Positions 17,639 through 28,805 of a stretch of 64,000 nucleotides of DNA are shown here, one piece after another. Location: contig NZ_JAPNKA010000001.1 in the NCBI RefSeq assembly GCF_026626635.1, forward strand, positions 12,960,001 through 13,024,000. Direction: 5' to 3'. The position numbers were made by a program, and so were the translations under genes. The stretch comes from Archangium lansingense (GTDB lineage Bacteria > Myxococcota > Myxococcia > Myxococcales > Myxococcaceae). How positions within the stretch are numbered: the first letter of the stretch is position 1; each line of letters starts with the position of its first letter. The notes beneath the pieces were generated by a model, which was not told the DNA's origin, made no database searches, and saw only the letters and a program-made list of their open reading frames with translations.

Positions 17639-17699
17639 CCGGGCGCGAACTCGCGCAACGGGTCCGATGGTCGGACCACTTCGCACCACGCGCGCCCCG
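17639..17699 (-). repeat. 61-bp palindromic element, copy A
   Basis: Bounded by CCGGGCGCG and CGCGCCCCG, with the central inverted repeat GGTCCGATGGTCGGACC. Total length is 61 bp, identical in size to three copies inside the Pro-rich gene of the injection locus. It lies in the divergent region between the 5'-nucleotidase and hemerythrin genes. Confidence 0.75.
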
Positions 17700-17844
17700 A
17701 GGGTGCCCCTCCGCAGCACCCGGCGTGCACCTGCCTGTCTGCCCTCCGGCCTGCCCTGCGCGTCTCCACGCTCCCCTCCGGCACGCCCCCCACACCATCG
17801 CCACCCTTCCGAGCGAGACAGCTCAGCCAAGGAAAGGCATGGGA

Positions 17845-18540
17845 ATGGATGCCATCGCGCTCTTGAAGGCGGACCACAAGACAGTGGAGACGCTCTTCCG
17901 CAAGTTCGAACAGGCGGGCCGCAACGCCAAGAAGCTCAAACGCAAGCTCGTGGATCAGATGGTGCGTGAACTCGCCATCCACGCCGTCGTCGAGGAGCAG
18001 ATCTTCTATCCCTCGGTGCGCGCCAGAGCCCACGCGCTGGAAGACGACGTGCTCAAGGCCCTCGAGGAGCACCACGTGGCCAAGTGGTTGCTCAAGGAGC
18101 TGGAGAACCTCCCCCCCGAAGACGAGCGCTTCGGGGCCAAGGTGAAGGTGCTCACCGAGAACATCCGCACCCACGTCAAGGAGGAGGAGAACTCCCTCTT
18201 CCCCCAGGTCCGCAAGGTCTTCAGCCCTCGCGAGCTCAAGGACATGGCTCAGGCCCTGTTGCTCGCCAAGCGGACCGCTCCCACCCGGCCCCATCCCCGC
18301 GCGCCCGATACTCCGCCCGGCAACCTCGTGGCGGGTGCCATGTCCGCCGTGCTCGACATGGGCAAGGATGCCCTGCGCGCCGCTCGCCGCAAGGCCAAGG
18401 GTCTCTCGCCCCTTCCCGCCCCTCGCGCCGGCAAGCGCACCCGCACGACCCGGCCCAGCCAGCGCCCCTCGCACGGCATCCAGCAGCAGGGCACTGGCTC
18501 CGTGGAGGACATGGCCGCCGAGTCCTCCTATCTGATGTGA
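17845..18540 (+). CDS. Hemerythrin HHE-domain protein
   Basis: A 231-aa protein starting MDAIALLKADHKTVETLFRK. The iron-ligand pattern of HHE domains is present: H in ADHKT, HAVVEEQIFYP, EEHHVAKWLLKEL, and HVKEEENSLFPQ. The C-terminal 90 residues are basic and disordered (KGLSPLPAPRAGKRTRTTRP). HHE proteins bind oxygen, nitric oxide or iron. The ATG at 17845 gives normal spacing to the AAGGAAAGG site; an ATG at 17839 is possible. A strong hairpin follows the stop. Confidence 0.88.
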   Translation: MDAIALLKADHKTVETLFRKFEQAGRNAKKLKRKLVDQMVRELAIHAVVEEQIFYPSVRARAHALEDDVLKALEEHHVAKWLLKELENLPPEDERFGAKVKVLTENIRTHVKEEENSLFPQVRKVFSPRELKDMAQALLLAKRTAPTRPHPRAPDTPPGNLVAGAMSAVLDMGKDALRAARRKAKGLSPLPAPRAGKRTRTTRPSQRPSHGIQQQGTGSVEDMAAESSYLM

Positions 18541-18549
18541 GTCCAAGCA

Positions 18550-18582
18550 ACCCGGGAGCCTGGTCCCCCCTGGCTCCCGGGT
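18550..18582. terminator. Bidirectional hairpin between convergent genes
   Basis: ACCCGGGAGCC and GGCTCCCGGGT form a perfect 11-bp stem with an 11-base loop, starting nine bases after the hemerythrin stop and facing the convergent gene ending at 18621. There is no T-run, as is common in GC-rich genomes. Confidence 0.6.
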
Positions 18583-18620
18583 GCCCAGCCGCCAGCTCGT
18601 GTCCAAGGCCTGAGCCGCCC

Positions 18621-19037
18621 TCACGGGAAGCCGGGCAGCGGCGAGACATCCGGTGCAACCCACTCGCGTTTCGCCGCCTCCGACTCCAGCGTCTCCTTGC
18701 GGTAGTGCCGCGCCAACAGCCGGCCATCCAGCAACCCCGGGTGCGCCTCCTGAAAGGCACTGTAGGGCTCCAGCTCCGGCGTCTCCCGCAGCGCCCGGTA
18801 CACGTACGCGCTCCACGCCCGCGTCACCGTCTCGTGGTACTTGCCCGCCGCTCCCAGCGCCGTCGCGTACCCCTGGATGGTGCCGCGGATCCGCGTGTAG
18901 CCCTCTTCAGGCCCGTGCCGACGCAGGTACAGCCACGCCAACCTCACGTGCTCCCGGTGCCCGAAGCGCTCCCCTGGCCACACCGCTCCCTCCACCGCCG
19001 CCAGGAACTCGTCGTCTCCCGCTGTCTCCGGATTCAT
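18621..19037 (-). CDS. Conserved hypothetical helical protein downstream of rnhA
   Basis: A 138-aa protein. The start ATG overlaps the RNase HI stop as ATGA, so it is probably translated by coupling. The core pattern RFGHREHVRLAWLYLRRHGP, then GKYHETVTRAWSAYV, recurs in a widespread uncharacterised family; the conserved histidines (HREH, KYHET) may bind metal. I cannot assign a function. Confidence 0.65.
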   Translation of the reverse strand: MNPETAGDDEFLAAVEGAVWPGERFGHREHVRLAWLYLRRHGPEEGYTRIRGTIQGYATALGAAGKYHETVTRAWSAYVYRALRETPELEPYSAFQEAHPGLLDGRLLARHYRKETLESEAAKREWVAPDVSPLPGFP

Positions 19038-19504
19038 GGCCGCCCCAGCTTCGCCGCCAGCGCCAGCCTCGCTGCCACCGCCAGCGCGTCCGCTCGCTCG
19101 TTCTCCTCGTGCCCCGAGTGCCCTCGCACCCAGTTCCACGTCACCCGGTGCACCTCCGCCTGCTCCACCAACGCCCGCCATAGGTCCGCGTTCTGCACCG
19201 GCTGCTTGCTCGCCGTCTTCCACCCCGTCCGCTGCCACTTCTCCAGCCACTTCTCCTCGAAGGCGTTGCGCACGTACTTCGAGTCCGTGAACACCTGCAC
19301 CTGACACGGCGCCTTCAACGCCCTCAGCGCCATCAGCGCCGCCGTCAGCTCCATCCGGTTGTTCGTCGTCTCCGGCTCCGCCCCACTCAGCTCCCGACGC
19401 GCATTCCCGTGCGCCGGGGAGATGAGGATCGACCCCCAGCCTCCAATGCCAGGGTTCGGCGAGCACGCTCCATCACAATAGATATGAACCAGGGGCAGGG
19501 ACAT
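19034..19504 (-). CDS. rnhA: Ribonuclease HI
   Basis: A 156-aa enzyme that cuts RNA in RNA-DNA hybrids. The catalytic carboxylates are D11 (YCDGACSPNPG), E52 (NNRMEL), D74 (FTDSKYV) and the Asp in NERADALA, with the catalytic-loop His in WVRGHSGH. Length matches the family. It is co-directional with the downstream gene through a 4-bp overlap, and 15 bases downstream of the first TIGR02265 gene's stop. Confidence 0.95.
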   Translation of the reverse strand: MSLPLVHIYCDGACSPNPGIGGWGSILISPAHGNARRELSGAEPETTNNRMELTAALMALRALKAPCQVQVFTDSKYVRNAFEEKWLEKWQRTGWKTASKQPVQNADLWRALVEQAEVHRVTWNWVRGHSGHEENERADALAVAARLALAAKLGRP

Positions 19505-19519
19505 TCGCGGCCGCGCATC

Positions 19520-20137
19520 CTACCCCCACGCGAACGCGAACCCACCATCCAACCCGTCCACCCACTCGCGCTCCACCCGCACCCGCTGTCCACCCGTCGC
19601 GCACAGCAGGTACTCCAGCGCCCCCTCCTGCCAGGCCGCCGGCCAGAAGTCCCCTCTCCTCAATACCCGCCCACTGCTCGGCCCCGTCCACTCCACCCGC
19701 AGCACCCCAAAGCTCATCGTCTGCCGATGGATGTTCGCCGCGTTCTCCATCAGCCGCCTCGGGCTGCCCTGCGTCATCATCTTCACCGTCCGGCCCAACG
19801 GCGACGCCAGGTAGTTCGCGTTCGCCCTCCGGCCCAGCTCCCGCAGCACCGCCTCCCCTCCTCCATGCCCCGGCGCCAACTGCCTCGCCGCGCACGAGAG
19901 CGTCCTCAACAGTGAGTGGATGGGATAGCGGAAGGCGTCGACGAACCGCTCCTCGCCCAAGGCCTCCTGGCAGCTCCGCACCGCCGACGCGTCCCCCAGC
20001 TCCCGCACCGCCTCCAACGCGCCCTTGAAGAACACCCCGCGCGCCGTGTCCTCCGGCCTCGCCTGGGACGTCCTCCACACCAGGTCCCGCTCCCAGTCGC
20101 TCGGCGCGTCCGCCGGCGCCATCGCCTGATTGCACAT
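19520..20137 (-). CDS. TIGR02265 (DUF2378) family protein, paralogue 1
   Basis: A 205-aa myxobacterial paralogous-family protein. The ATG at 20137 is preferred because GGAG stands eight bases upstream. Family features are the opening RGVFFKGALEAVRELGD, then FVDAFRYPIHSLLR, GRRANANYLASPLGRTVKMM, and the last strands GRVLRRGDFWPAAWQEGALE. Function is unknown; members are numerous in Myxococcales. The second paralogue lies about 240 bp upstream in the same orientation, and rnhA follows after 15 bases. Confidence 0.8.
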   Translation of the reverse strand: MCNQAMAPADAPSDWERDLVWRTSQARPEDTARGVFFKGALEAVRELGDASAVRSCQEALGEERFVDAFRYPIHSLLRTLSCAARQLAPGHGGGEAVLRELGRRANANYLASPLGRTVKMMTQGSPRRLMENAANIHRQTMSFGVLRVEWTGPSSGRVLRRGDFWPAAWQEGALEYLLCATGGQRVRVEREWVDGLDGGFAFAWG

Positions 20138-20378
20138 TGGCCGACTCCGGTGTCGTGAGGAGGTTCGCGAAGAAGCCCTTCCTCCGCGGGGACGCTCCGA
20201 CTGCACCGGCCATGCCGTGAGGGCCTCACTGTGCCCCTTACGTCTACCGCTCCACACTTACCGGCCCCGCCGGGCAACCTCACGCACTCTCCGTCCGGGA
20301 GCCAACACCGCCCTCACACCGCCCCGCGCAAACCCTGCGCGGTCTCCGTCGACCCCCACACGCAAACCCTGCGCGTCC

Positions 20379-21002
20379 TCACTCCCACGAGACGAGGTAC
20401 TCGCTGTCGAGCACCGCCAGCCTCGAGCTGCTCACCTGCACCGCGCGCGCCTTCATGCCCTCCAGCACCGCCAGCAACACCCCCTCGTGCCAGGCACACG
20501 GCATGAAGTCGCGCCGCATGATGACCCGGCCCCGCGTGGGCCCCTCCCACTGCACCGTGCGCTCTCCGAAGTTCACCGCCGCCCGGTACGCCGAGGGCAT
20601 GTTGGCCAGCAGCCTCCGCGTCTCCCCCTTGGACAGCAGCAGCAGCGCCTTGCCCGCCGCCGACTTCAGCATGTCCGCCGTGGCCCGCCTCCCCAGCTGC
20701 CGTTGCGCCTCCACCCAACTCCCACACCGGCGCTCCAACAGCCGCGCCGCCGCCTCGTTCACCTGCAGCCAGGCCCCCACCGGGTAGTTGAAGAACTCCA
20801 CGAAGCGCGGCTCGCCCCCTGCCTCCACGCAGCTGCGCACCCCGTCCTCTCCCTCCAGCGCTCGCACCGCCTCCAGCGCTCCCAGGAAGAACGTGCCCCG
20901 CACCGTGTCCGTCGGCGCCGCCAGCACCAGCCGCTGCTCCAGGTCCTCGCGCAAATCCTGCGCATCCCGGTCCACTTCGACCTCGCACGTGCTCATGCTC
21001 AT
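20379..21002 (-). CDS. TIGR02265 (DUF2378) family protein, paralogue 2
   Basis: A 207-aa protein with the same layout as the downstream paralogue: RGTFFLGALEAVRALEG, FVEFFNYPVGAWLQVNEAA, GRRATADMLKSAAGKAL, and GRVIMRRDFMPCAWHEGVL. A GGAGGGG ribosome site precedes the ATG. The two genes probably arose by tandem duplication and have diverged strongly. The gap between them contains a repeated GCAAACCCTGCGCG motif (near 20328 and 20362). Confidence 0.8.
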   Translation of the reverse strand: MSMSTCEVEVDRDAQDLREDLEQRLVLAAPTDTVRGTFFLGALEAVRALEGEDGVRSCVEAGGEPRFVEFFNYPVGAWLQVNEAAARLLERRCGSWVEAQRQLGRRATADMLKSAAGKALLLLSKGETRRLLANMPSAYRAAVNFGERTVQWEGPTRGRVIMRRDFMPCAWHEGVLLAVLEGMKARAVQVSSSRLAVLDSEYLVSWE

Positions 21003-21363
21003 GGCACCGCCCCTCCAGCTTCCACCCTAACCACGGCCTCTCAGGGACCCCTCCCCTGCCTCCCCCCACGTCCGCTGGCCGACTTCTCCCCGCCCCCTCA
21101 TTGCACGCTCGCGCACACTGACTCGCCCTCGCGTCCGTATTGCGCAGGCGACGCCGACAATGGCTGTCACTGTACGTACGGACTCCCGCCGTCCCCTCTC
21201 CGCCGTCCCCAGGTCCGCCGCTTCGAAAATGAATCAGCGTGCCTCGTTGCCCCCCGAGCCGGCAACCCCCCTCTTCTCCAGCCCCCTCTGGACGAAAATC
21301 CACTTTCTTGATTTCTCTGGAATTCCAACAAGGCTTCACGGCTGACGTGGAAGCGCATCAGAG
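21003..21363. other. Divergent intergenic region
   Basis: No gene is supported between the divergent TIGR02265 and PilZ-regulator genes. No clear promoter, hairpin or repeat was recognised. It must hold both promoters. Confidence 0.3.
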
Positions 21364-23172
<1,809 letters not shown>

Positions 23173-23198
23173 GGGCTCGGCGCCCCGGAGAAGGGGCC

Positions 23199-23513
23199 CT
23201 ACTCCAGCACGCAGCCGTCGCGCTCGCTGACGAAGCGGGCCTTCTCGCCCCACAGCAGCGCCGCCGCCGTCTGCACGCTGCGCTCCTTGTAGTCCACGCT
23301 CAGCGTGGCCACCGCCGGGCTCGCCGCCGTCCAGCGCCGGCAATACTCCTCGCTCATCTGCATCACGAACATGCAGGAGCAGAAGTCCTTCGCCGTGTAC
23401 GAGGTGACGAGCTGCAAGTCATTGTTGTCGTAGGGGCGCTGCACCGTGTCCCCCGTCCCGCAGGAGAGGACCGCAGCAGCTGCGAGCAGCACCAGGGCTC
23501 GACTCAGGCTCAT
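23199..23513 (-). CDS. Small secreted lipoprotein of unknown function
   Basis: A 104-aa protein with a lipoprotein signal ending LSCG (VLSCGTGDT). The mature part has four cysteines (FCSCMF, YCRRW, DGCVLE) and the segment TAKDFCSCMFVMQMSEEYCR. Its ATG overlaps the TGA of the serine-hydrolase gene by four bases, so the two are translated together. No known domain was recognised. The cysteine set suggests a disulfide-bonded partner of the hydrolase. Confidence 0.6.
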   Translation of the reverse strand: MSLSRALVLLAAAAVLSCGTGDTVQRPYDNNDLQLVTSYTAKDFCSCMFVMQMSEEYCRRWTAASPAVATLSVDYKERSVQTAAALLWGEKARFVSERDGCVLE

Positions 23514-24667
23514 GGCAGCTCCTCCACCACCGCGAGGGCCAGCTTCAAGAAGGTGTCCAACGAGAACGAGCCGTCCCGGTCATCCGCCGTACGCACCACG
23601 ATGAGCTCCTTGGAAGGGATGATGGAGATGGACTGGCCCCAGTGCCCTCGCGCCGCGAACGCGCCCTCGGGCACACTCGGCCACGGCAGCTCCGCCTGCA
23701 CGCCAGGGATGGGACGGTTGAGCCACCACTGCCAGCCCTGCACGTCGTCCGTCCCCCGCTCGTAGGACTTCCTCTTGATGGGCTCGGACACCTGCGTCGA
23801 CCACGTCACCCAATTCTCGGGCAGCACGCGCTCGCCCGCCCAGCACCCGTCGTTGAGATAGAGGAAGCCGAACTTCGCCAGGTCCCTCGGCGTGGCGAGC
23901 AGGTACGAGGAGCCCACCACCACTCCCTTGCCGTCCCGCTCCCACGTGGCGCTCTTCATCCCCAGCTTGTCCAGCAACAGCACCCACGGCCAGTCCTTGC
24001 CCACCGAGGGCCGCAGCGCCGCGTCCAGCACCCCCGACAGCAGCGTCGCGTCTCCCGACGAGTACCTCCACGACGTGCCCGGCTCGTCGCTCCGCTCGTG
24101 CGCGGTGATGAAGGACACCATGTCCTGGCGCCCCTGGCCGTACAGCATCGCCAGCACCGAGGACGTCTGGTACGAGCCGCCGTCCTCGTAGTCCTCCCGC
24201 CAGTCCAGCCCCGATGCGAACTCCATCAGGTTGCGCACCGTGATGGCGCAGTTGTCCTGCCGCTTCGCCTTCACGTGCTTGCAGATGGAGTCGTCCAGCG
24301 ACAGCGCGGTCCGCTCCATCGCGATGCCCACCAGCGCGCTGGTGAAGCTCTTCGACACCGACCAGGACAGATGCCTCTTGCTCGCGTCGAAGCCACGCCC
24401 GTACCGCTCGTACACCACCCGGCCCTTGTGGATGATGACCACGCCGTCCGTGCGCACGCCCTTGCGCTCCTTGTCCTCCCCCTCGAGCTTGAAGGCGTAA
24501 TCCTCCAGCGCCTGGATTTGCGCTGGCTTCGCCGCGGCAGCCTCCGCCCGCCCGTCGGGCCAGTCCTCCGTCGGCGTGGGTCGAGAGGGGCACTCAGCAC
24601 GGGCCGGGAGCGCGAACGCCAAGGCCGTGGCGAGGAACAAGGGGGACATTCCGCGAAGTCGTCGCAT
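23510..24667 (-). CDS. Exported serine hydrolase of the beta-lactamase (class C/PBP) fold
   Basis: A 385-aa protein with a signal peptide (FLATALAFALPARA, cut before ECP). The nucleophile motif SxxK is S103-V-S-K106 in SWSVSKSFTS. The second motif is RYSSGDATLL (YSS in place of YxN) and the third is GHWGQS (HxG in place of KTG), as in esterase/peptidase members of this fold rather than true beta-lactamases. Its stop overlaps the downstream lipoprotein start. Confidence 0.82.
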   Translation of the reverse strand: MRRLRGMSPLFLATALAFALPARAECPSRPTPTEDWPDGRAEAAAAKPAQIQALEDYAFKLEGEDKERKGVRTDGVVIIHKGRVVYERYGRGFDASKRHLSWSVSKSFTSALVGIAMERTALSLDDSICKHVKAKRQDNCAITVRNLMEFASGLDWREDYEDGGSYQTSSVLAMLYGQGRQDMVSFITAHERSDEPGTSWRYSSGDATLLSGVLDAALRPSVGKDWPWVLLLDKLGMKSATWERDGKGVVVGSSYLLATPRDLAKFGFLYLNDGCWAGERVLPENWVTWSTQVSEPIKRKSYERGTDDVQGWQWWLNRPIPGVQAELPWPSVPEGAFAARGHWGQSISIIPSKELIVVRTADDRDGSFSLDTFLKLALAVVEELP

Positions 24668-24682
24668 GAGGGCTCGGGTAAG

Positions 24683-24704
24683 TCCCTCTCCCTCTGGGAG
24701 AGGG
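24683..24704. repeat. REP-like intergenic palindrome, copy 3
   Basis: CCCTCTCCCTCTGGGAGAGG is the stem-loop part of the same REP-like motif, without the CCCTCACCCC head. It lies between the serine hydrolase and the membrane-protein gene. Confidence 0.6.
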
Positions 24705-24711
24705 GATTGGC

Positions 24712-25371
24712 TCAGAAGGTGTGACGGAACAGGGGGACGACCAGGGCCCGCGAGGCCGTGGCCTCCACCACCGAGCGCGGTCGCTCGGGCACTCGCGACA
24801 GCGTGGGCGGTGGCACCGGCGCCGTCGCCCTCATCGTCAGCGTCACCGCAGCGGGCAGAACCAGCGCCTCCACCAGCGTGAAGAGCGCTGCGTCTCCCAA
24901 GTCATCCACCGTCGCCCCCAGCAGCACCGCCCCCGTCACCGCCAGTACGTGCACCCCGAGCGCCACCCATACCGCGGGTTGGAAGCGCACGCTGCCTGGC
25001 TGCACCCAGTTGCCCACCAGCCACTGAGCCCCCGTCACCGCCAGCGGCGGAACCGCCAGCAGCAGCACCATCGCCGGAGCCGCCGCCAGCACCAGGTCCG
25101 ACGAGAGCGAGCCCACCCATGCGCTCAGTGCCAGCGTCGCCGGCACCGCCACCACCGCCGCCCCCGCGCCCGTGCCCAGCTCCAGCGCCATCCACTTCAC
25201 CGGGTTTGTCGCCATCATCCCCGCCGACGGCCCCTCCGGCAGCAGCCGCACCGACTCCGGCGCCGCCCTCGACGTCATCGGCACCATCCACACCACGAGT
25301 GCTAGGACCAGGGCCACTCCAGGGCTCACACCCCGCCCCGCCCACCGCGCTTCCGCTCGCAAGGGGAACAT
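24712..25371 (-). CDS. Membrane protein of unknown function
   Basis: A 219-aa protein. An N-terminal hydrophobic stretch (GVALVLALVVWMVPM) is followed by SRAAPE, a possible signal cleavage point. Then come about four membrane spans rich in Ala/Val (VVAVPATLALSAWVGSL, LVLAAAPAMVLLLAVPPLAV, VWVALGVHVLAVTGAVLLG and a last weak one). No family was recognised. It is divergent from the MASE1 kinase. The start is uncertain: the ATG has no clear ribosome site. Confidence 0.55.
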   Translation of the reverse strand: MFPLRAEARWAGRGVSPGVALVLALVVWMVPMTSRAAPESVRLLPEGPSAGMMATNPVKWMALELGTGAGAAVVAVPATLALSAWVGSLSSDLVLAAAPAMVLLLAVPPLAVTGAQWLVGNWVQPGSVRFQPAVWVALGVHVLAVTGAVLLGATVDDLGDAALFTLVEALVLPAAVTLTMRATAPVPPPTLSRVPERPRSVVEATASRALVVPLFRHTF

Positions 25372-25475
25372 GGGCCGGTGTCATATCATCGACACGCACC
25401 ACCCGCGCCCTCCACCCGGGGGACTTTTCGCCGCCCTCCGCTTCGTGCCACCGTTGCACCCCACCGCGGATTCGC

Positions 25476-27191
<1,716 letters not shown>

Positions 27192-27197
27192 GGTGCC

Positions 27198-27223
27198 GCG
27201 GCCGCTCGTGCTCCCGCGGCCGC
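27198..27223. terminator. GC hairpin between convergent genes
   Basis: Two GCGGCCGC arms separated by ten bases form a stem just after the kinase stop and before the convergent gene ending at 27234. No T-run follows. Confidence 0.5.
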
Positions 27224-27233
27224 CTGTCACTCC

Positions 27234-27749
27234 TCAGAACGGGATGCCGTTGTCGTCGTCACCACCGCCGCCGCCGCTGTAGTCGTCGTCCCCGTGCGGA
27301 GGCGGCTCGTCTCCCCCTCCACCCCCTTCGCCTCCCCGCTGACGCGCAATCTCCGCCTCGATGGACGCCAGCAACTGGCGCTCCCGGTCGTGCCAGCGCG
27401 ACTTGCTCGGGTCGTTCAGCGAACGCCTCGCGCCATTCGCGTAGTACTCGAGGTCCCCCATGCTCGCGCCCCGGATGGGCCCTCCCTTGCTGCGGCCATA
27501 GTTGGGGAACACCTCTCCGGCGCCGCCACCTCCGCCTCCCCCGCCACCTCCGCTGCTGCCGCCCCCGTACGACCCCGCCGCCCGCCTCGGCGCCGCCGAC
27601 GCCGCGTCCGGCGTCGCTCCAATGCTCATCTCCCCCAGCTTCAGCGAGAAACCGTCCCCATTACGGAACGCCGTCCCCACCCGCACCTGCTCCACGCGCC
27701 CGTCCGGGCGCCTCACTGCCACCGTCACCGGATAACCCTGATCGCTCAT
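27234..27749 (-). CDS. Gly-rich protein with ExoX-C-like motif and SSB-type acidic C-terminal tail
   Basis: A 171-aa protein in three parts. Residues 1-45 form a small beta domain (VTVAVRRPDGRVEQVRVGTA). After an Ala/Gly linker (a run of glycines around residue 70), residues 80-140 hold VFPNYGRSKGGPIRGASMGD and LEYYANGARRSLNDPSKSRW, similar to the exonuclease X C-terminal/DUF3820-type module. A second Gly/Asp-rich linker ends in DDDNGIPF, which copies the tip of single-stranded DNA-binding protein (DDDIPF) that recruits repair enzymes. I infer a DNA repair or replication accessory role. It lacks an SSB OB-fold. Confidence 0.6.
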   Translation of the reverse strand: MSDQGYPVTVAVRRPDGRVEQVRVGTAFRNGDGFSLKLGEMSIGATPDAASAAPRRAAGSYGGGSSGGGGGGGGGGAGEVFPNYGRSKGGPIRGASMGDLEYYANGARRSLNDPSKSRWHDRERQLLASIEAEIARQRGGEGGGGGDEPPPHGDDDYSGGGGGDDDNGIPF

Positions 27750-27851
27750 GCCCGCCGGAAATCACTCTCGCCCCACCGTGTCAACGACTCCGCGGGGCTG
27801 GGGTGCTCCGGCCAACCCACTCGCAGGGTAGACGGGCGCACTCCGCGCAGA

Positions 27852-27885
27852 CCCTCACCCCGGCCCTCTCCCAAAGGGAGAGGGG
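27852..27885. repeat. REP-like intergenic palindrome, copy 4
   Basis: CCCTCACCCCGGCCCTCTCC followed by AAAGGGAGAGGG; same family as copies 1 to 3. It is one of two adjacent copies in this intergenic region. Confidence 0.7.
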
Positions 27886-27914
27886 GCTATACGGGTTGAA
27901 CCTGGGAGGCGGGC

Positions 27915-27949
27915 ACCCTCACCCCGACCCTCTCCCGGAGGGAGAGGGG
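27915..27949. repeat. REP-like intergenic palindrome, copy 5
   Basis: CCCTCACCCCGACCCTCTCC followed by GGAGGGAGAGGG. It lies about 60 bp from copy 4 in the same orientation, just after the zinc-motif gene's stop. Confidence 0.7.
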
Positions 27950-27987
27950 CTGTTTCTCTTGGGAATGAGGGGAGGTGGCGGGCTGGC

Positions 27988-28626
27988 TCAGCGCAGCTCG
28001 ACTCGCTCCTTGCCACCCTTCTTCCTCACCCACGCCTTCGGCTTCGGCGGCGCCACCGGCTCCGACCTCTGCGGTGCGGCCTCCGCCAACGCCTTCGACG
28101 CCGCCCGGCCCCTCGGCAGCACTACGTCCGGCACCGACTGCGGCCCCGCGTCGTCCACCCACTTGTCCGGCCGCCGGTTCGACTTCACCAGCAACCTCAG
28201 CTTCTGGTAGTGCGCCGAGCAGTACCCCTTCGAGCGCGCCGGTCTCTTGCACCCGATGACCGCGCACCGCTTCCCCTCCTCCGTCCTCGCCGCCGGAGGA
28301 CGGCCCCTGCGCGCCGGCTCCGCCAGCGCTCCCCGTGCCGCTGGCACCGCCTGCGCTCCCCGTGCCGCTGGCACCGCCTGCGCTCCCCGTGCCGCTGGCA
28401 CCGCCGCTGCCCGGCCTCTCATCACCCCCGGCAGCGCGATTCCCGGCAATGCCAACTGCAATGACTGCATCCGCTTCGCCAGAGGCGCCAGGCGCTGGAC
28501 GATGCCCACCAGCTCCTCGATGACCTCCAGCCGCTCATCCATTCGCGTGATGGCCTTGTGCAGGGGAACCAGACGGCCCCTCAGCTCCGCTTGCACCATC
28601 TCTCGCAACGGTTTCTCGATCGACAT
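27988..28626 (-). CDS. Zinc-motif protein with an in-frame tandem repeat linker
   Basis: A 212-aa protein. Residues 1-65 are a coiled coil (LVPLHKAITRMDERLEVIEE). A linker with three copies of the nine-residue unit VPAARGAQA follows. Then comes a Cys/His motif, RCAVIGCKRPARSKGYCSAH (C-x5-C-x8-C-x3-H), a small zinc-binding module common in DNA-linked bacterial proteins. The C-terminus is basic and Pro/Ala-rich. I infer DNA or RNA binding. The start at 28626 gives a sensible N-terminus, but the ribosome site is unclear. Confidence 0.55.
   Translation of the reverse strand: MSIEKPLREMVQAELRGRLVPLHKAITRMDERLEVIEELVGIVQRLAPLAKRMQSLQLALPGIALPGVMRGRAAAVPAARGAQAVPAARGAQAVPAARGALAEPARRGRPPAARTEEGKRCAVIGCKRPARSKGYCSAHYQKLRLLVKSNRRPDKWVDDAGPQSVPDVVLPRGRAASKALAEAAPQRSEPVAPPKPKAWVRKKGGKERVELR
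28326..28406. repeat. 27-bp tandem repeat, three copies
   Basis: Three near-identical 27-bp units beginning GCGCTCCCCGTGCCGCTGGC encode the VPAARGAQA linker on the minus strand. The unit length is a multiple of three, so copy-number change keeps the frame. Confidence 0.75.
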
Positions 28627-28805
28627 GCGCGCACCATATGCCATTCAGTGGAGTCCACCGCTAGCCCCACCAGCCCCCGCTGTGTCGACCTGGCCACTTC
28701 CCACCCCCCTCCCCGTCCACCTCCGCTCACCCCATGCCGAATGCTGCGGCACTCCCGCCCCTCTTCGGGCATGGTGCACCGCCGCGGGCACGAGGAGTCC
28801 CAGAC

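Noticed and set aside
27234..27749. Single-stranded DNA-binding protein
   Set aside because: Only the tail matches; the OB-fold of SSB is missing.
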